Source: Planotetraspora sp. A-T 1434
GTDB lineage: Bacteria; Actinomycetota; Actinomycetes; Streptosporangiales; Streptosporangiaceae
Assembly (NCBI RefSeq): GCF_025420585.1
Contig: NZ_JAOEGB010000007.1
Span: 228,418 to 292,417 of the forward strand
Direction: 5' to 3'
DNA: 64,000 nt
Below the pieces are notes generated by a model. That model made no database searches. It saw nothing but the letters and a program-made list of their open reading frames with translations, and had not been told where the DNA came from. Positions 45,620 through 54,813 of the stretch are shown one piece after another (position 1 is the first letter of the stretch; every line of letters begins with the position of its first letter). Both the position numbers and the translations under genes were made by a program.

Positions 45620-45880
45620 CCCGGATCGCCCCAGGCGGCTGGGGAAACGGGGATGGAACGTCGCCATAGCGGCGGCAAATATCCGCCCAGATCTGCTCCG
45701 CGGCGCCCTGCTCGACGACCCGCCCGGGCTCGTCTTTGGCCACCAGGAAGAAGGCGCAGTGCTGGGAGACGCGCTGAACCTGCCGCAGGTTGTGGGTGAC
45801 CGGGCGTCGAGCAGGACCTTGAGGGTGCCCAGGTTGTCCGGCCGCGGCCTGCTCCCCCAAGGAGAGAAAATCTGTTGCGG
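45620..45880 (-). pseudogene. Remnant of a PstB-type ABC ATPase C-terminus
   Basis: In one minus-strand frame the segment reads VTHNLRQVQRVSQHCAFFLV, then PGRVVEQGAAEQIW. That is the H-loop and tail of phosphate transporter ATPase PstB. The rest of the gene (Walker motifs, signature) is absent and there is no start. It marks an old deletion or insertion event. GC falls just beyond it. Confidence 0.55.
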
Positions 45881-45884
45881 CTGA

Positions 45885-46324
45885 GGTAGACATTTGAGGT
45901 TGATGAAGCTAGGGTTTCTGACATCACAGGGAACGGTTCCACAAGGGCAGAGCATGAAGCGTCAGCATCACGACGAACTGCCCAGATGAAGGTGGATGTA
46001 CTGAAGTAGCGCATGGCAGAAGGTCGGACATGCCGGGGCCAGAGCAGTTTCAAGGGGTCCTGGCCGTGGACACGCTGCCGAGACGGCCTGAGGTCGTCGC
46101 AGATGAAGTGCAGTTCGAAATGTTCAGAGAAGAGAAGGGAGTTGAACGCCATCAGGATCGCCCGTTGCCGGCTGTGTTCTTGCCGCTCGGGTACCGCAGT
46201 TCCACGGATAGGACGGTGGTCTCCGGTCACGCATTCGCGATCCCCGCGTCCCCGCTCACAGGGTGGTCGACGCGGAAATAAGGAAGTCGGCCAGATGGCC
46301 GGTAGATGGTGTTGAACCTCTTTC
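45885..46324. other. Low-GC gap without a supported gene
   Basis: About 440 bases with GC near 56% by eye. Short frames on both strands (for example plus 46030-46281) show no recognisable domain and no good ribosome binding site. It looks like relic or foreign DNA next to the PstB fragment. Confidence 0.4.
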
Positions 46325-46353
46325 GGGCCCCGGTGCAACTGGCACCGGGGCCC
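46325..46353 (+). terminator. Perfect 12-bp hairpin before the MerR-like gene
   Basis: GGGCCCCGGTGC and GCACCGGGGCCC around the loop AACTG. No T tract follows. It lies 24 bases before the MerR-like ATG, so it may terminate upstream transcription or act in the leader of that gene. Confidence 0.55.
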
Positions 46354-46376
46354 CTGTCCGCATTCCGGAAGGGTTT

Positions 46377-46733
46377 ATGGATAGAGCGCAGCTAGCCGCG
46401 GCCGACCCCACGTCGGCCGGCAGATCCGATGACAAGTTCGACGATGACGACTACCCCGCCTACAGCATGGGCCGCGCCGCCGAAATGGTCGGAGTCACAC
46501 CAGCGTTCTTGCGCAGCCTGGGCATCGCCAAGCTGATCGAGCCGCAACGCTCCGGAGGCGGTCACCGCCGCTATTCCCGTTACCAACTCCGCCTCGCAGC
46601 CAGAGCCAGGGAACTGGTTGACCAGGGCACGGCCTTGGAAGCGGCCTGCCGCATCCTCATCCTGGAAGACCAACTCGCGGAGGCCCAGCGCATCAACGCT
46701 GAACTGCAGCGCAACGCGACGCCCCAAGGATGA
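46377..46733 (+). CDS. MerR-family transcriptional regulator, short
   Basis: 118 residues. A MerR HTH at about 29-95: YSMGRAAEMVGVTPAFLRSLG, then LIEPQRSGGGHRRYSRYQL, followed by a short helix (ACRILILEDQLAEAQRIN). There is no effector domain or cysteine cluster, so it is not a metal sensor. The acidic DDKFDDDDY before the HTH is unusual. GGAAGGG is close to the ATG at 46377. A strong hairpin in the leader may attenuate expression. Confidence 0.8.
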   Translation: MDRAQLAAADPTSAGRSDDKFDDDDYPAYSMGRAAEMVGVTPAFLRSLGIAKLIEPQRSGGGHRRYSRYQLRLAARARELVDQGTALEAACRILILEDQLAEAQRINAELQRNATPQG

Positions 46734-47075
46734 CGATGGAAGCGGCCCGGTAGAACTCTGCGCGCCCGCCGCTGCGCCACCAGTGCGGTGGGCGAGCTGA
46801 GGTCGTACAGTGACGCGCTCTGGGGACCGAGCGATGCTCATCGCGCTGGCGCACCTGCTGCCTGCCGCCCCTCGCCTGTGGCTGTTCACCCCCGACCGCT
46901 ATGCCAAGCGCTGGGTACGCACCCGACGAATCGGACTCGCCGACCGCCTGCTGATCTACCCCTGTGAAGCACGGGCCGTGACAGGCCGGTGATCCCAGGT
47001 GGACGGCAGGCGTATCGAGGGAAGTCGGTAGCGCCTGAACGGTCAGAAGGCGGCAATCCCCATAAAGCGCGCCTT
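46734..47075. other. Gap with one doubtful small ORF
   Basis: A plus-strand frame from ATG 46834 to 46992 codes for 52 residues (MLIALAHLLPAAPRLWLF and a basic tail) but has no ribosome binding site or recognised domain. The end of the gap lies after the DMT transporter stop. No RNA gene seen. Confidence 0.3.
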
Positions 47076-47954
47076 TCAGGTGCGGGCGGCCTCGACCGCC
47101 GTGCCGGAGACCTCCTCGGCGACGGGAGCCGCGCGCAGATGGTCGGGGGTCAGGCGGCCGAGCGTTATTGTCCCGGCGATGAGCACGGCGGCGGCGAGCA
47201 GGGCCGGGATGACGTTCTCCGCTCCCGTGGGCAGCGACTCGCCCAGCAGCAGGGCTCCCGCCGTGACCGAGGTGATGGGGTCCACCACCTGCACTCCGGC
47301 GTAGGCGATGCCGAAGTAGCCCACGGCGTACGACTTCTGCAGCAGCACCACGGCGCAGACCAGCAGCACGGGGACGGCGAGCGTGAACCAGTGGAGCAGC
47401 CGGGTGAGGTCGCCGCCGAGCCCGCCTCCTACGACCCGCACGAACGTGGAGACCGTGGCGGTGACCGAACCCGCGCCGATCGCCATGGACAGCGCCTTCA
47501 GCGGCCCTCGCAGCCACCGCGCGATGGTGAACGTCACGGCGACGATCAGAGCGACGCAGCCGATGAGCCCCAGCGCGGAGCGGTCCGACAGCACGGGGGT
47601 CACGTTGCGCGCCGGGATCAGCAGCATCAGCCCCAGCAGCCCGGCCGCGACCGCGACCGACCCGAGGATCTCGGCGCGGTGCGGGCGTCTGCCGTGCAGC
47701 AGCGCGGACAGCGGCACGGCGAAGACGAGCGTCGCCACGCTGACCGGCTGCACGACGACGAGTGGCGCGAAGCTCAGCGCCACCGCGTGCAGGGACGCCC
47801 CGGCGAAGCCGATGACGCCGCCGATCCACCAGCGTGGCCGCTTCACCAGCTTGAGCGTGGCGCCCTCACTGACCGCCTCGAACTGCTGTAGGGCGGCGCC
47901 CAGCGCGTATCCCAGGGCGCCGACGAGGGCGATCGAGATTCCCACCCAGATCAT
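47076..47954 (-). CDS. DMT-superfamily (EamA-like) transporter
   Basis: 292 residues with nine to ten hydrophobic helices in two EamA-like halves: IALVGALGYALGAALQQFEA at the start and AYAGVQVVDPITSVTAGALLLGE (split) in the second half. Such actinobacterial proteins export metabolites or drugs; relatives are also annotated as NIPA-like magnesium transporters because of the L-QQ-F-E and VQV motifs. The start at 47954 is the ATG before the first helix. Monocistronic. Confidence 0.8.
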   Translation of the reverse strand: MIWVGISIALVGALGYALGAALQQFEAVSEGATLKLVKRPRWWIGGVIGFAGASLHAVALSFAPLVVVQPVSVATLVFAVPLSALLHGRRPHRAEILGSVAVAAGLLGLMLLIPARNVTPVLSDRSALGLIGCVALIVAVTFTIARWLRGPLKALSMAIGAGSVTATVSTFVRVVGGGLGGDLTRLLHWFTLAVPVLLVCAVVLLQKSYAVGYFGIAYAGVQVVDPITSVTAGALLLGESLPTGAENVIPALLAAAVLIAGTITLGRLTPDHLRAAPVAEEVSGTAVEAART

Positions 47955-48053
47955 GGGCGCCGACCGGTGAGTCGCGAGTCGAGGGTCACCACGCAAGCTT
48001 AGGGACTAAGTGGACTGTCCCGGCCCTCTCGACCGGGACAGGACACGTGAAAG

Positions 48054-48413
48054 CTACGACCTTTCCGGACAGACGCAGAAGAGATGGCCCTCGGGGTCGG
48101 CGAGCACGACCCATCCGTCCCCGGGCTGGAACTCGGGCTTGGTGGCGCCGAGGTCGAGATACTCCTGTACGGCTTTCGCCACGTCGGGCACCCGGAAGTC
48201 GAGGTGGAACTGCTTGCCGGGGCCGGGCCAGCCGGCGGGCTTCCGGTCCGGCACCCGCTGGAAGAAGATGTTGACCGTGCCGTCGCTGATTCCGGCGTAC
48301 TCGTCCTCGGCGTACTGCACCTCGTATCCGGTCACCTTGGCGTAGAAGTCGGCGAGCTTGCGCGGCTCGGCACAGTCGATGGTCACGGCGATCAGCTTCG
48401 CGGTCGTTGTCAT
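48054..48413 (-). CDS. VOC-family (glyoxalase-like) protein
   Basis: 119 residues: two beta-alpha-beta-beta-beta modules, IAVTIDCAEPRKLADFYAKVTGYEV and KQFHLDFRVPDVAKAVQEYLDLGA (each split by strands), ending VLADPEGHLFCVCPE. Metal ligands typical of VOC enzymes (His in FHLDF and Glu in PEGH) are present. It could be a lyase, a dioxygenase or an antibiotic-binding protein. The ATG at 48413 is preferred over one 30 bases upstream because the fold begins there. Confidence 0.82.
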   Translation of the reverse strand: MTTTAKLIAVTIDCAEPRKLADFYAKVTGYEVQYAEDEYAGISDGTVNIFFQRVPDRKPAGWPGPGKQFHLDFRVPDVAKAVQEYLDLGATKPEFQPGDGWVVLADPEGHLFCVCPERS

Positions 48414-48551
48414 GGCGGCCATCCTGCCCGCCATACCTGCCAACCGGTGTCAGCTATGCCGGGGCGGCCCTGCACCCCGGCCACGCCCGGATAGTGGGAC
48501 CATGAATCGGGCAGACGGAACCAGTCCGGCAGGTGAGTCGTTGGAGCGTGC

Positions 48552-50987
48552 ATGGCCTCGGTAGTTGGGTTCGTCCGGCGTTTCCTCGACAAGCCCGGAA
48601 GTGTCGATCTTTCGCCGTTCGAGCGGATCGTCGCCGAGGCGGGCGAACTGGAAGGCGAGGTCCGCCTGCGCGCCGACCTCCGCCCGGAGACGGTCGGGAC
48701 CGCCGAGTTCTGCGCCGTGGTCCGCGAGGCCGCCCGCCGGACGCTGGGTCAGCGGCCGTTCGACGTCCAGCTCGTGGGCGTGCTCGCCATGCTGAACGGT
48801 CACGTCGTCCAGATGGCGACCGGCGAGGGCAAGACGCTGGCGGGCGCCCTGACCGCGGCCGGCTTCGCCTTGCAGGGCAAGCGGGTCCACGCGGTCTCGG
48901 TCAACGACTACCTGGCCCGGCGTGACGCCGAATGGATGGCCCCGCTGTACGAGGCGCTCGGCCTCACCGTCGGCTGGATCGCCGAGACCTCGGCCTCCGA
49001 GGAGCGCCGCGAGGCCTACTCCCGGGACGTGACGTACGCGGCGGTCAGCGAGCTCGGCTTCGACGTGCTGCGCGACCGGCTCCGCACCGACCCCGCCGAC
49101 CTGGTCGTTCCCGCGCCGCAGGTCGCCCTGGTCGACGAGGCCGACTCGGTGCTCGTGGACGAGGCGCGCGTGCCGCTCGTGCTGGCCGGCGCCGCCGATC
49201 CGGGTGCGGCGGTGCCGGAGATGGCCGCTCTGGTCCGCCGGCTGTCGAGGGGCTACCACTACAAAATCGACGAGGAGGGGCGCAACGTCTTCCTCACCCC
49301 CAAGGGCACCGACACGGTGGAGAAGGCCCTCGGCATCGACCTCTACCACGACCCCGGCATGGTGACCGAGGTCAACCTGGCCCTGCACGCGCACGCGCTG
49401 CTCACCCGCGACGTCGACTACATCGTCAGGGACGGGCGGGTCCACCTCATCAACCCGTCACGGGGGCGGGTCGCCATCCTGCAGCGCTGGCCCGACGGTC
49501 TCCAGGCCGCCGTGGAGGCGAAGGAGAAACTGCCCGCCTCGGAGACCGGTGAGATCCTCGACTCGCTGACCATCCAGGGCCTTATCCGGCGTTATCCCGA
49601 AATATGCGGCATGACGGGTACGGCTGTCGCGGTGGGCGAGCAACTCCGCGAGTTCTACGACCTGCGGGTCGCCGTGATCCCCCCCAACAAGCCGTGCGTC
49701 AGGCTCGACGAGCCCGATCGGATCTATGCCACGGCGGAGGAGAAGGAGCGCGCCCTGCTGGACGAGATCGCCGCCCAGCACGCCACCGGCCGCCCCATCC
49801 TGATCGGCACGCTCGACGTGGCCGAGTCGGAGCATCTGGACGAGTTGCTCCGAGCCCGGGGCCTGCGGCCCGTGGTCCTCAACGCGAAGAACGACGCGGA
49901 GGAGGCCGCGATCATCGCCGGAGCCGGCGCCCGTGGAGCGATCACCGTCTCCACCCAGATGGCCGGCCGCGGCACCGACATCCGCCTCGGCGGCCAGGCC
50001 GTACCGGACAAGGCCGCACAGGCGACCGCACCTGTCGCCCCGGAGCCTCATCCCGACGGCCAGGCCGCGCCGGATCCGTACGACGCCGGACCCGGCGCCC
50101 CGGACGAGGTCGGAGCCGGCGCTTCCGGGGCGGCCGCCACCACCCCCGGCGGCCAGGCCGTACCGGAGCAGGATGGGGACGCGGCCGCGCGGGAGCGGGA
50201 GGTCGCGGACCTCGGCGGGCTTTACGTCATCGGCACCGGGCGGCATGACAGCAGCAGGCTCGACGACCAACTCCGGGGGCGGGCGGGGCGGCAGGGCGAC
50301 CCCGGCGGCTCGGTCTTCTTCGTCAGCGGTGAAGACGCGCTGCTCACCGCCTACGCGCCGGACGAGTCACTGCCTCCCGCCGACCCCGACGGCGTCGTAC
50401 GGCACAAGCGGGCCGCCGAGCTGATCGCGCACGCCCAGCGGGTGGCGGAGGGCGTCAATCTGGAGATCCACCGGAACACCTGGCGCTACACGCGGCTGCT
50501 GGAGCAGCAGCGGGCCCAACTGCTCGAACGTCGCGATCGGGTGCTCCACGGCGACACCGCGGCGGAGGCGCTGAAGGAGGCGTGCCCGGACCGGTACGGC
50601 GAGCTGTCCGAAGCCGCCGGTGAGGACCTGGTGAAGAGGGCCGCCCGGCAGATCGTGCTGTTCCATCTGGACCGCTGCTGGACCGAGCACCTCGGCTACC
50701 TGGCCGACCTCCGCGAGGGCATCCACCTCCGGGCGCTCGGCCGCCTCAACCCGCTCGACGAGTTCAACCGCGAGGCCGTCCCGGCCTATCGGAGCCTCCT
50801 TGACGAGGTCGAGCGGCGCTCCAAGGAGACCTTCGAGACCGCCGACATCACTCGCGACCTGGCGGACCAGGGCCTCAAGCGGCCCACCGCCACCTGGACG
50901 TATCTCGTTCAGGACAACCCGTTCGGCTCGGAGTGGGACCGGATCCTCCAGCGCGTGTCCGGAGCCCTCAAGCGCCGCAAACGCTAG
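48552..50987 (+). CDS. secA2: Accessory preprotein translocase ATPase SecA2
   Basis: 811 residues. Walker A GEGKT at 91-95, [17 protein letters not shown] near 113, DEAD-like [12 protein letters not shown] near 194, GMTGTA near 353, [12 protein letters not shown] from 470 and [24 protein letters not shown] (split) later. It lacks the C-terminal zinc/SecB linker of SecA1 and is about 100 residues shorter, as SecA2 is. A 65-residue Pro/Ala/Gly-rich insert (about 480-545) interrupts NBD2. It exports a subset of proteins with SecYEG. GGAG six bases before ATG. No substrate gene lies next to it. Confidence 0.92.
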   Translation: MASVVGFVRRFLDKPGSVDLSPFERIVAEAGELEGEVRLRADLRPETVGTAEFCAVVREAARRTLGQRPFDVQLVGVLAMLNGHVVQMATGEGKTLAGALTAAGFALQGKRVHAVSVNDYLARRDAEWMAPLYEALGLTVGWIAETSASEERREAYSRDVTYAAVSELGFDVLRDRLRTDPADLVVPAPQVALVDEADSVLVDEARVPLVLAGAADPGAAVPEMAALVRRLSRGYHYKIDEEGRNVFLTPKGTDTVEKALGIDLYHDPGMVTEVNLALHAHALLTRDVDYIVRDGRVHLINPSRGRVAILQRWPDGLQAAVEAKEKLPASETGEILDSLTIQGLIRRYPEICGMTGTAVAVGEQLREFYDLRVAVIPPNKPCVRLDEPDRIYATAEEKERALLDEIAAQHATGRPILIGTLDVAESEHLDELLRARGLRPVVLNAKNDAEEAAIIAGAGARGAITVSTQMAGRGTDIRLGGQAVPDKAAQATAPVAPEPHPDGQAAPDPYDAGPGAPDEVGAGASGAAATTPGGQAVPEQDGDAAAREREVADLGGLYVIGTGRHDSSRLDDQLRGRAGRQGDPGGSVFFVSGEDALLTAYAPDESLPPADPDGVVRHKRAAELIAHAQRVAEGVNLEIHRNTWRYTRLLEQQRAQLLERRDRVLHGDTAAEALKEACPDRYGELSEAAGEDLVKRAARQIVLFHLDRCWTEHLGYLADLREGIHLRALGRLNPLDEFNREAVPAYRSLLDEVERRSKETFETADITRDLADQGLKRPTATWTYLVQDNPFGSEWDRILQRVSGALKRRKR

Positions 50988-51004
50988 CCCCTTTCACCTT
51001 CCCC

Positions 51005-51247
51005 GTGATCATGCACAAGTTCCCCGATGTGCCTCGCGACCCCCACACACCCTGCTCGTGATCATGCACGGATTCCCTGCAACGCACGACGACGTGCGGA
51101 AACCGCTACGTGATCATGCGCGAATTCCTCCCCGAGCCACTGACCTGCGGCAGTCCGTTCGCGACCTTGCAACAGAGCATGCGATGCCAGATCACGAAGA
51201 GAGATCTCGCAGGTCAAAGCGATAGACGGGAATGTGTGCATGATCAC
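51005..51247. repeat. 53-bp-period GCATGATCAC array (copy 4), two orientations
   Basis: In reverse orientation GTGATCATGC lies at 51005, 51058 and 51110 (53 and 52 bases apart). In forward orientation GCATGATCAC is at 51238, with a degenerate GCCAGATCAC 52 bases before it at 51186. So two arrays face each other within the convergent gap between secA2 and the next gene. Confidence 0.75.
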
Positions 51248-51286
51248 CGGGAGGGGTGGGGCGGTCCTCTGAGAGAGGGGCGGCGG

Positions 51287-52036
51287 TTAGGCGTTTGGCC
51301 TGTTCACGGCCCGAGCGGTCGCGGCGCGGCGGACGACCATCTTGGTGGCGGTCACGGCGAGCGCGCCGACGACCAGAGCGGCCGAGACGACCGGAAGCGG
51401 CATGTCCTGTTCCGTCTGGGGACCGGACGCCGAGACGGTGCTGAAGCCCAGGGTGGTGCTCTCCTGGGCCGCCACGGGGCAGGGGCTCGCGCTCGGGGCG
51501 GTCTGTGACGAGTCGTTCTTGGTGCGGTAGGCACCCGAGGAGAACGGCATCGGGGCACCCTTCTTCCCCGGCCCCGGCCCCCACTCCGTGACGACGTACT
51601 CCACCGGGATGTGGCCCATACCGCCGGCACCCTCGACCGTCAGCGACGAGCTGTCCCAGTTGCCGCCCGTGAGGTCCGCGAAGGTCTTGCCGTCGAGGTC
51701 GAGCATGACGCCCTTGTTCGACGGGATTCCCGGGCCGCGGTCCCCGATGAAGAAGTCGGCCTTCTTGCCCTTGTAGACGACGTAGCCCTTGGTGCCCATC
51801 GGCCAGCTGGGGCTGGCCGCGAGGCCCTTCTGCATGGGCTCGCCGGAGGCGGGAGACCCGGTGTCGCCGTTGACGCCCGAGCCGTCGTCCCAGAAGTACG
51901 ACGCGATGGTGCTGCCCTTGAGCAGCGGCTGCTGGCTGTCGCCCTTGGCGCCGCAGTCACCGGCGTCCTGGCGCTCCGCCAAGCTCAGCAGCTGGTGTGC
52001 GGGGGTGGCGGGGAGGTTGTCCGCGATGCTGGAAAT
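51287..52036 (-). CDS. Hypothetical protein with C-terminal membrane anchor
   Basis: About 250 residues, not recognised. A beta-rich region (MGTKGYVVYKGKKADFFIGD, then GIPSNKGVMLDLDGKTFADL) precedes a Ser/Thr/Pro stretch and a single C-terminal helix (LPVVSAALVVGALAVTATKMV, near the end) with a basic tail, as in a surface protein anchored by its C-terminus. No in-frame ATG or GTG exists at the front. Coding-like sequence continues above the TTG at 51982 up to an ATT at 52036 that has AGGAG seven bases upstream, so I place the start there. No N-terminal signal peptide is evident. Confidence 0.55.
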   Translation of the reverse strand: MSSIADNLPATPAHQLLSLAERQDAGDCGAKGDSQQPLLKGSTIASYFWDDGSGVNGDTGSPASGEPMQKGLAASPSWPMGTKGYVVYKGKKADFFIGDRGPGIPSNKGVMLDLDGKTFADLTGGNWDSSSLTVEGAGGMGHIPVEYVVTEWGPGPGKKGAPMPFSSGAYRTKNDSSQTAPSASPCPVAAQESTTLGFSTVSASGPQTEQDMPLPVVSAALVVGALAVTATKMVVRRAATARAVNRPNA

Positions 52037-52337
52037 GGGGGATCTCCTGACTGGTCACGGTTGGGTAATCGGACACTAAGTCAGGAACCACATCAAACTC
52101 AAAGCTTGGTGAGCAAATTTTACTTTCGGGGGAATAAACGATCATAACGGGGCAAAAAGGTAGGACGACCCGACGGCTTTGCCGTACCGCAGGCCCGGCT
52201 GTGCAGGGGATACAGCGGCGAGGGCCGCGACGCACGGTCGCGGCCCTCGAACATGACACCGGTCGGCCCTTTGACGTGACACAGACCCTTGGACGTGACA
52301 CCGATCACCGGTCGCGGCCCTCGGACGTGCGGGAGGG
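52037..52337. other. Gap with a 13-bp perfect hairpin
   Basis: 301 bases without a gene. It contains the promoter of the membrane-anchored protein on one side. Near the NCS2 gene end lies a perfect hairpin CGAGGGCCGCGAC-GCACG-GTCGCGGCCCTCG (52219-52249), a likely terminator. Partial repeats of GACGTGACACCG follow at 52264-52310. Confidence 0.55.
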
Positions 52338-53897
52338 TCACACCTCGGCCGGTTGCGGTGCCTCTATCTCCTTGGTGCGCGCTTGCCATAACCCGAAGGC
52401 GGCGAGGACGACGGCCGCGAACACGTATCCCAGGGCGACCTGTCCGCCGACGTTCCACCCGACCTTCTCGGCGTGCAGGAGCCCGACGAACGACAGCGCC
52501 CCGCCGAACAGCGCGTACCCGGCGGCCCAGTAGAAGTTGCGGTCGATGATGAACGCCACGATCGCGCCCAGCACGAGACCCGCCAGGATGGCCCCGCCTC
52601 CGAGCAGGACCGTGCCGCGATAGACGGTCCCGGCGCCCGCTATGGCGTCGTTCCCCACCTTCTCGGCACTGGTCCCCGCCGCGGCCAGCACGTTGTTCAT
52701 CTGCCCGGCCGCCCATGAGGCGATGTTGGGGATGATGGCCATCACCACGGCCACTGCGTGGACGCGCGGCACCGCCTGGAATGCCTGGGCACCGATGAGG
52801 AGCCCGATGTAGAGCAGGATCGGGACGATCGCCGGGGTCGGGAGCAGCGCGCCGAGCAGGCCGAACATGCCCAGGAAGCACAGCAGGGCGATGACGACCC
52901 CGCTGGCCATGGAGTAGCTCGTCCGGCCGCCGGCCTCCTTCCACCCCGGGTGGCCGATGTAGACGGCCGGCGGGAAGGGCGAGCCGAGCGCGGAGCCGAC
53001 GACCGCTCCCGCGCCGTCCGCGAGCAGCACGGCGCGCAGGTTGAACTTGTCGCCCGCGACCGCCGCGCTCTCCACGTTCGTCATGCCCTCGGTGAAGTTG
53101 TAGATGCCGAGCGGGATCGCGGTGGCGAGCAGCGGCGCGACCTCCTTGAGGCCGGTCACCAGCAGATCGATCTTGAGCGTCGGCAGGGCCAGGCCGATGT
53201 CGCCGAACGCGGCGGACACGTTGGCCGGGTCCATGTAGCCGCCCGCCCAGCCGATGGCGGAGCCGACCAGCAGGGCGGCCAGCCCGATCGGGATGTTGCC
53301 CGGAAGCTTCAGGTTGGTGAAGAAGCCGACCAGGATGATCACGAGCACGGGGAGCGCGATCCACAACGCCTCCCACATCTGGGCGGCCGGGCGCATCGAG
53401 ATGAAGGCGATCGAGATGCCCGCGAGGGTGCCCAGCATGGCCGCCTGCGGGGTGTACCTCCGGATGACCGGCCCGGCGAACGCGCCCGCCAGCACGATGA
53501 GCCCGATGATGAAACACCAGGCCAGCCCCGCCTGCCAGGCCCGGATCGGGTCCTTGGTGGCCAGGTAGGTCGGCAGCATGATGACGAAGACGACGATGAA
53601 CATGTGCGGCACGCTCGGGCCGTACGGCATGGCGGCGACGTCGGCGCGGTTCTCCTTCCTCGCGAGCCGCCGCGCCAGGAAGGTGTAGTAGACGTTGCCG
53701 ATCAGAAGCTGGATGCCGAGCGCGGGGAGGATGACGCCGTAGACGTCGTTCTGCGGGAGATGCACCACGCCCAGACAGAGCGCGGTGAGCGTCAGGACGT
53801 TCACCAGCACGTTGAAGCCCAGGCCGAAGAAGGCGTTGGTGTCCCCGGCGACCCACCACGGGAGCTTCAGGGTCTTCTCCTCGGTGAGGACGGCCAT
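52338..53897 (-). CDS. NCS2-family nucleobase permease-like transporter
   Basis: 519 residues with about 12-14 membrane segments. The region DTNAFFGLGFNVLVNVLTLT at 19-38, MPYGPSVPHMFIVVFVIMLP near 92 and NFTEGMTNVESAAVAGDKF near 265 resemble xanthine/uracil permeases (NCS2, AzgA-like), where the Glu after the TM8 half-helix binds the base. It begins one base after the stop of the hydrolase gene, so the two are coupled. The substrate is likely a nucleobase, ureide or similar cyclic amide. Confidence 0.82.
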   Translation of the reverse strand: MAVLTEEKTLKLPWWVAGDTNAFFGLGFNVLVNVLTLTALCLGVVHLPQNDVYGVILPALGIQLLIGNVYYTFLARRLARKENRADVAAMPYGPSVPHMFIVVFVIMLPTYLATKDPIRAWQAGLAWCFIIGLIVLAGAFAGPVIRRYTPQAAMLGTLAGISIAFISMRPAAQMWEALWIALPVLVIILVGFFTNLKLPGNIPIGLAALLVGSAIGWAGGYMDPANVSAAFGDIGLALPTLKIDLLVTGLKEVAPLLATAIPLGIYNFTEGMTNVESAAVAGDKFNLRAVLLADGAGAVVGSALGSPFPPAVYIGHPGWKEAGGRTSYSMASGVVIALLCFLGMFGLLGALLPTPAIVPILLYIGLLIGAQAFQAVPRVHAVAVVMAIIPNIASWAAGQMNNVLAAAGTSAEKVGNDAIAGAGTVYRGTVLLGGGAILAGLVLGAIVAFIIDRNFYWAAGYALFGGALSFVGLLHAEKVGWNVGGQVALGYVFAAVVLAAFGLWQARTKEIEAPQPAEV

Positions 53898-53898
53898 C

Positions 53899-54651
53899 TC
53901 ACACCACCTTCAGATAGTTCTCGGAGGGGGCGACCCAGCCGAAGATCCCGCCCTGGGCGGCGATCATGGCGAGGCCGGCGCGCTGGAACTCCTCGAAGTA
54001 GGAGCCGACGCAGTCAGAGAGGACGAGGCACTCGTATCCCCGGTCGTTGGCCTCGCGGACCGTGGTGTGCACGCACACCTCGGTCGTCACGCCGGTCACG
54101 ATCAGGCTCGTTGTCCCGGCGGCCTCCAGCACCTCGCCGAGGTTCGTGCCGTGGAACGAGCCCTTTCCGGGCTTGTCGATGACGAGCTCGCCGTCCAGGG
54201 GCGCCAGCTCGTCGATGATGTCGTGGCCGTACTCGCCCCGGATGAGGATGCGGCCCTTCGGGCCCGGGTCGCCGATGCGCATGCTCGGACTGCCCCGGTT
54301 GAGCTTGGCCGGCGGACAGTCGCTCAGGTCGGGCAGATGGCCCTCCCTGGTGTGGATCACTAAGATCCCGGCCTCCCGGGTCGCCGACAGGACTTCGGAC
54401 AGCGGGGGGATGACCTTCCGCAGCATGCTCACGTCGTTGCCCAGAGTCTCGCCGAAGCCGCCCGGCTCGACGAAGTCGCGCTGCATGTCGATGACCAGCA
54501 GAGCGGTGTGCTCGGGACTGAAGCCGAAGGGATAGGGGGAGGCGTCGACGACCAGCTGTTCAACCGCCTGTTCAACCGCCTGTTCAACCGCCTGTTCAAC
54601 CGCCTGTTCAACCGCCTGTTCAACCGCCTGTTCAACCGCCTGTTCAACCAT
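53899..54651 (-). CDS. Isochorismatase-family amidohydrolase, BiuH-like
   Basis: 250 residues. After an odd N-terminus of eight V-E-Q-A units (from DNA repeats), the domain shows [19 protein letters not shown] (catalytic Asp near 55), [19 protein letters not shown] near 97-115, [12 protein letters not shown] (Lys) and [12 protein letters not shown] (Cys nucleophile). The [12 protein letters not shown] block is typical of biuret hydrolase. It may cut biuret, ureidoacid or a like amide. Coupled to the NCS2 permease and preceded by a GntR-type operator, it probably belongs to a nitrogen scavenging unit. Confidence 0.85.
   Translation of the reverse strand: MVEQAVEQAVEQAVEQAVEQAVEQAVEQAVEQLVVDASPYPFGFSPEHTALLVIDMQRDFVEPGGFGETLGNDVSMLRKVIPPLSEVLSATREAGILVIHTREGHLPDLSDCPPAKLNRGSPSMRIGDPGPKGRILIRGEYGHDIIDELAPLDGELVIDKPGKGSFHGTNLGEVLEAAGTTSLIVTGVTTEVCVHTTVREANDRGYECLVLSDCVGSYFEEFQRAGLAMIAAQGGIFGWVAPSENYLKVV
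54556..54651. repeat. Eight 12-bp tandem repeats (CTGTTCAACCGC)
   Basis: Eight uninterrupted copies with only the last changed at two bases, giving V-E-Q-A repeated in the hydrolase start. As the units are multiples of three, copy-number change keeps the frame. Confidence 0.9.
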
Positions 54652-54727
54652 GGGCCGACTCCTTCTTCCGGGGCCCGTACGGCTGACGCCCCCCGACGCC
54701 GGACCGACCTACGATCCATACCGTCGA

Positions 54728-54737
54728 TTGTCGACAA
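54728..54737. promoter_or_regulatory. GntR (FCD)-type operator TTGTCGACAA
   Basis: A perfect ten-base palindrome fitting the T-N-G-T-N-N-N-A-C-N-A pattern of FadR/LldR-like regulators. It lies 77 bases upstream of the hydrolase ATG and 77 bases beyond the GntR stop, so it should govern the hydrolase-permease pair. Confidence 0.65.
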
Positions 54738-54813
54738 AATTGTGTCCGTCTCCGCTCGCAGGCGTTAAGGCGCGGTTACGCACCGGCGCCGCGGAGCCCG
54801 GCCCCTTCGGATG

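Noticed and set aside
46030..46281. Plus-strand ORF of 83 codons in the low-GC gap
   Set aside because: No recognised domain, no ribosome binding site, and composition unlike genes nearby.
54556..54651. 12-bp array as CRISPR or regulatory iterons
   Set aside because: The units are contiguous, lack spacers, and code for V-E-Q-A in frame within a real gene.
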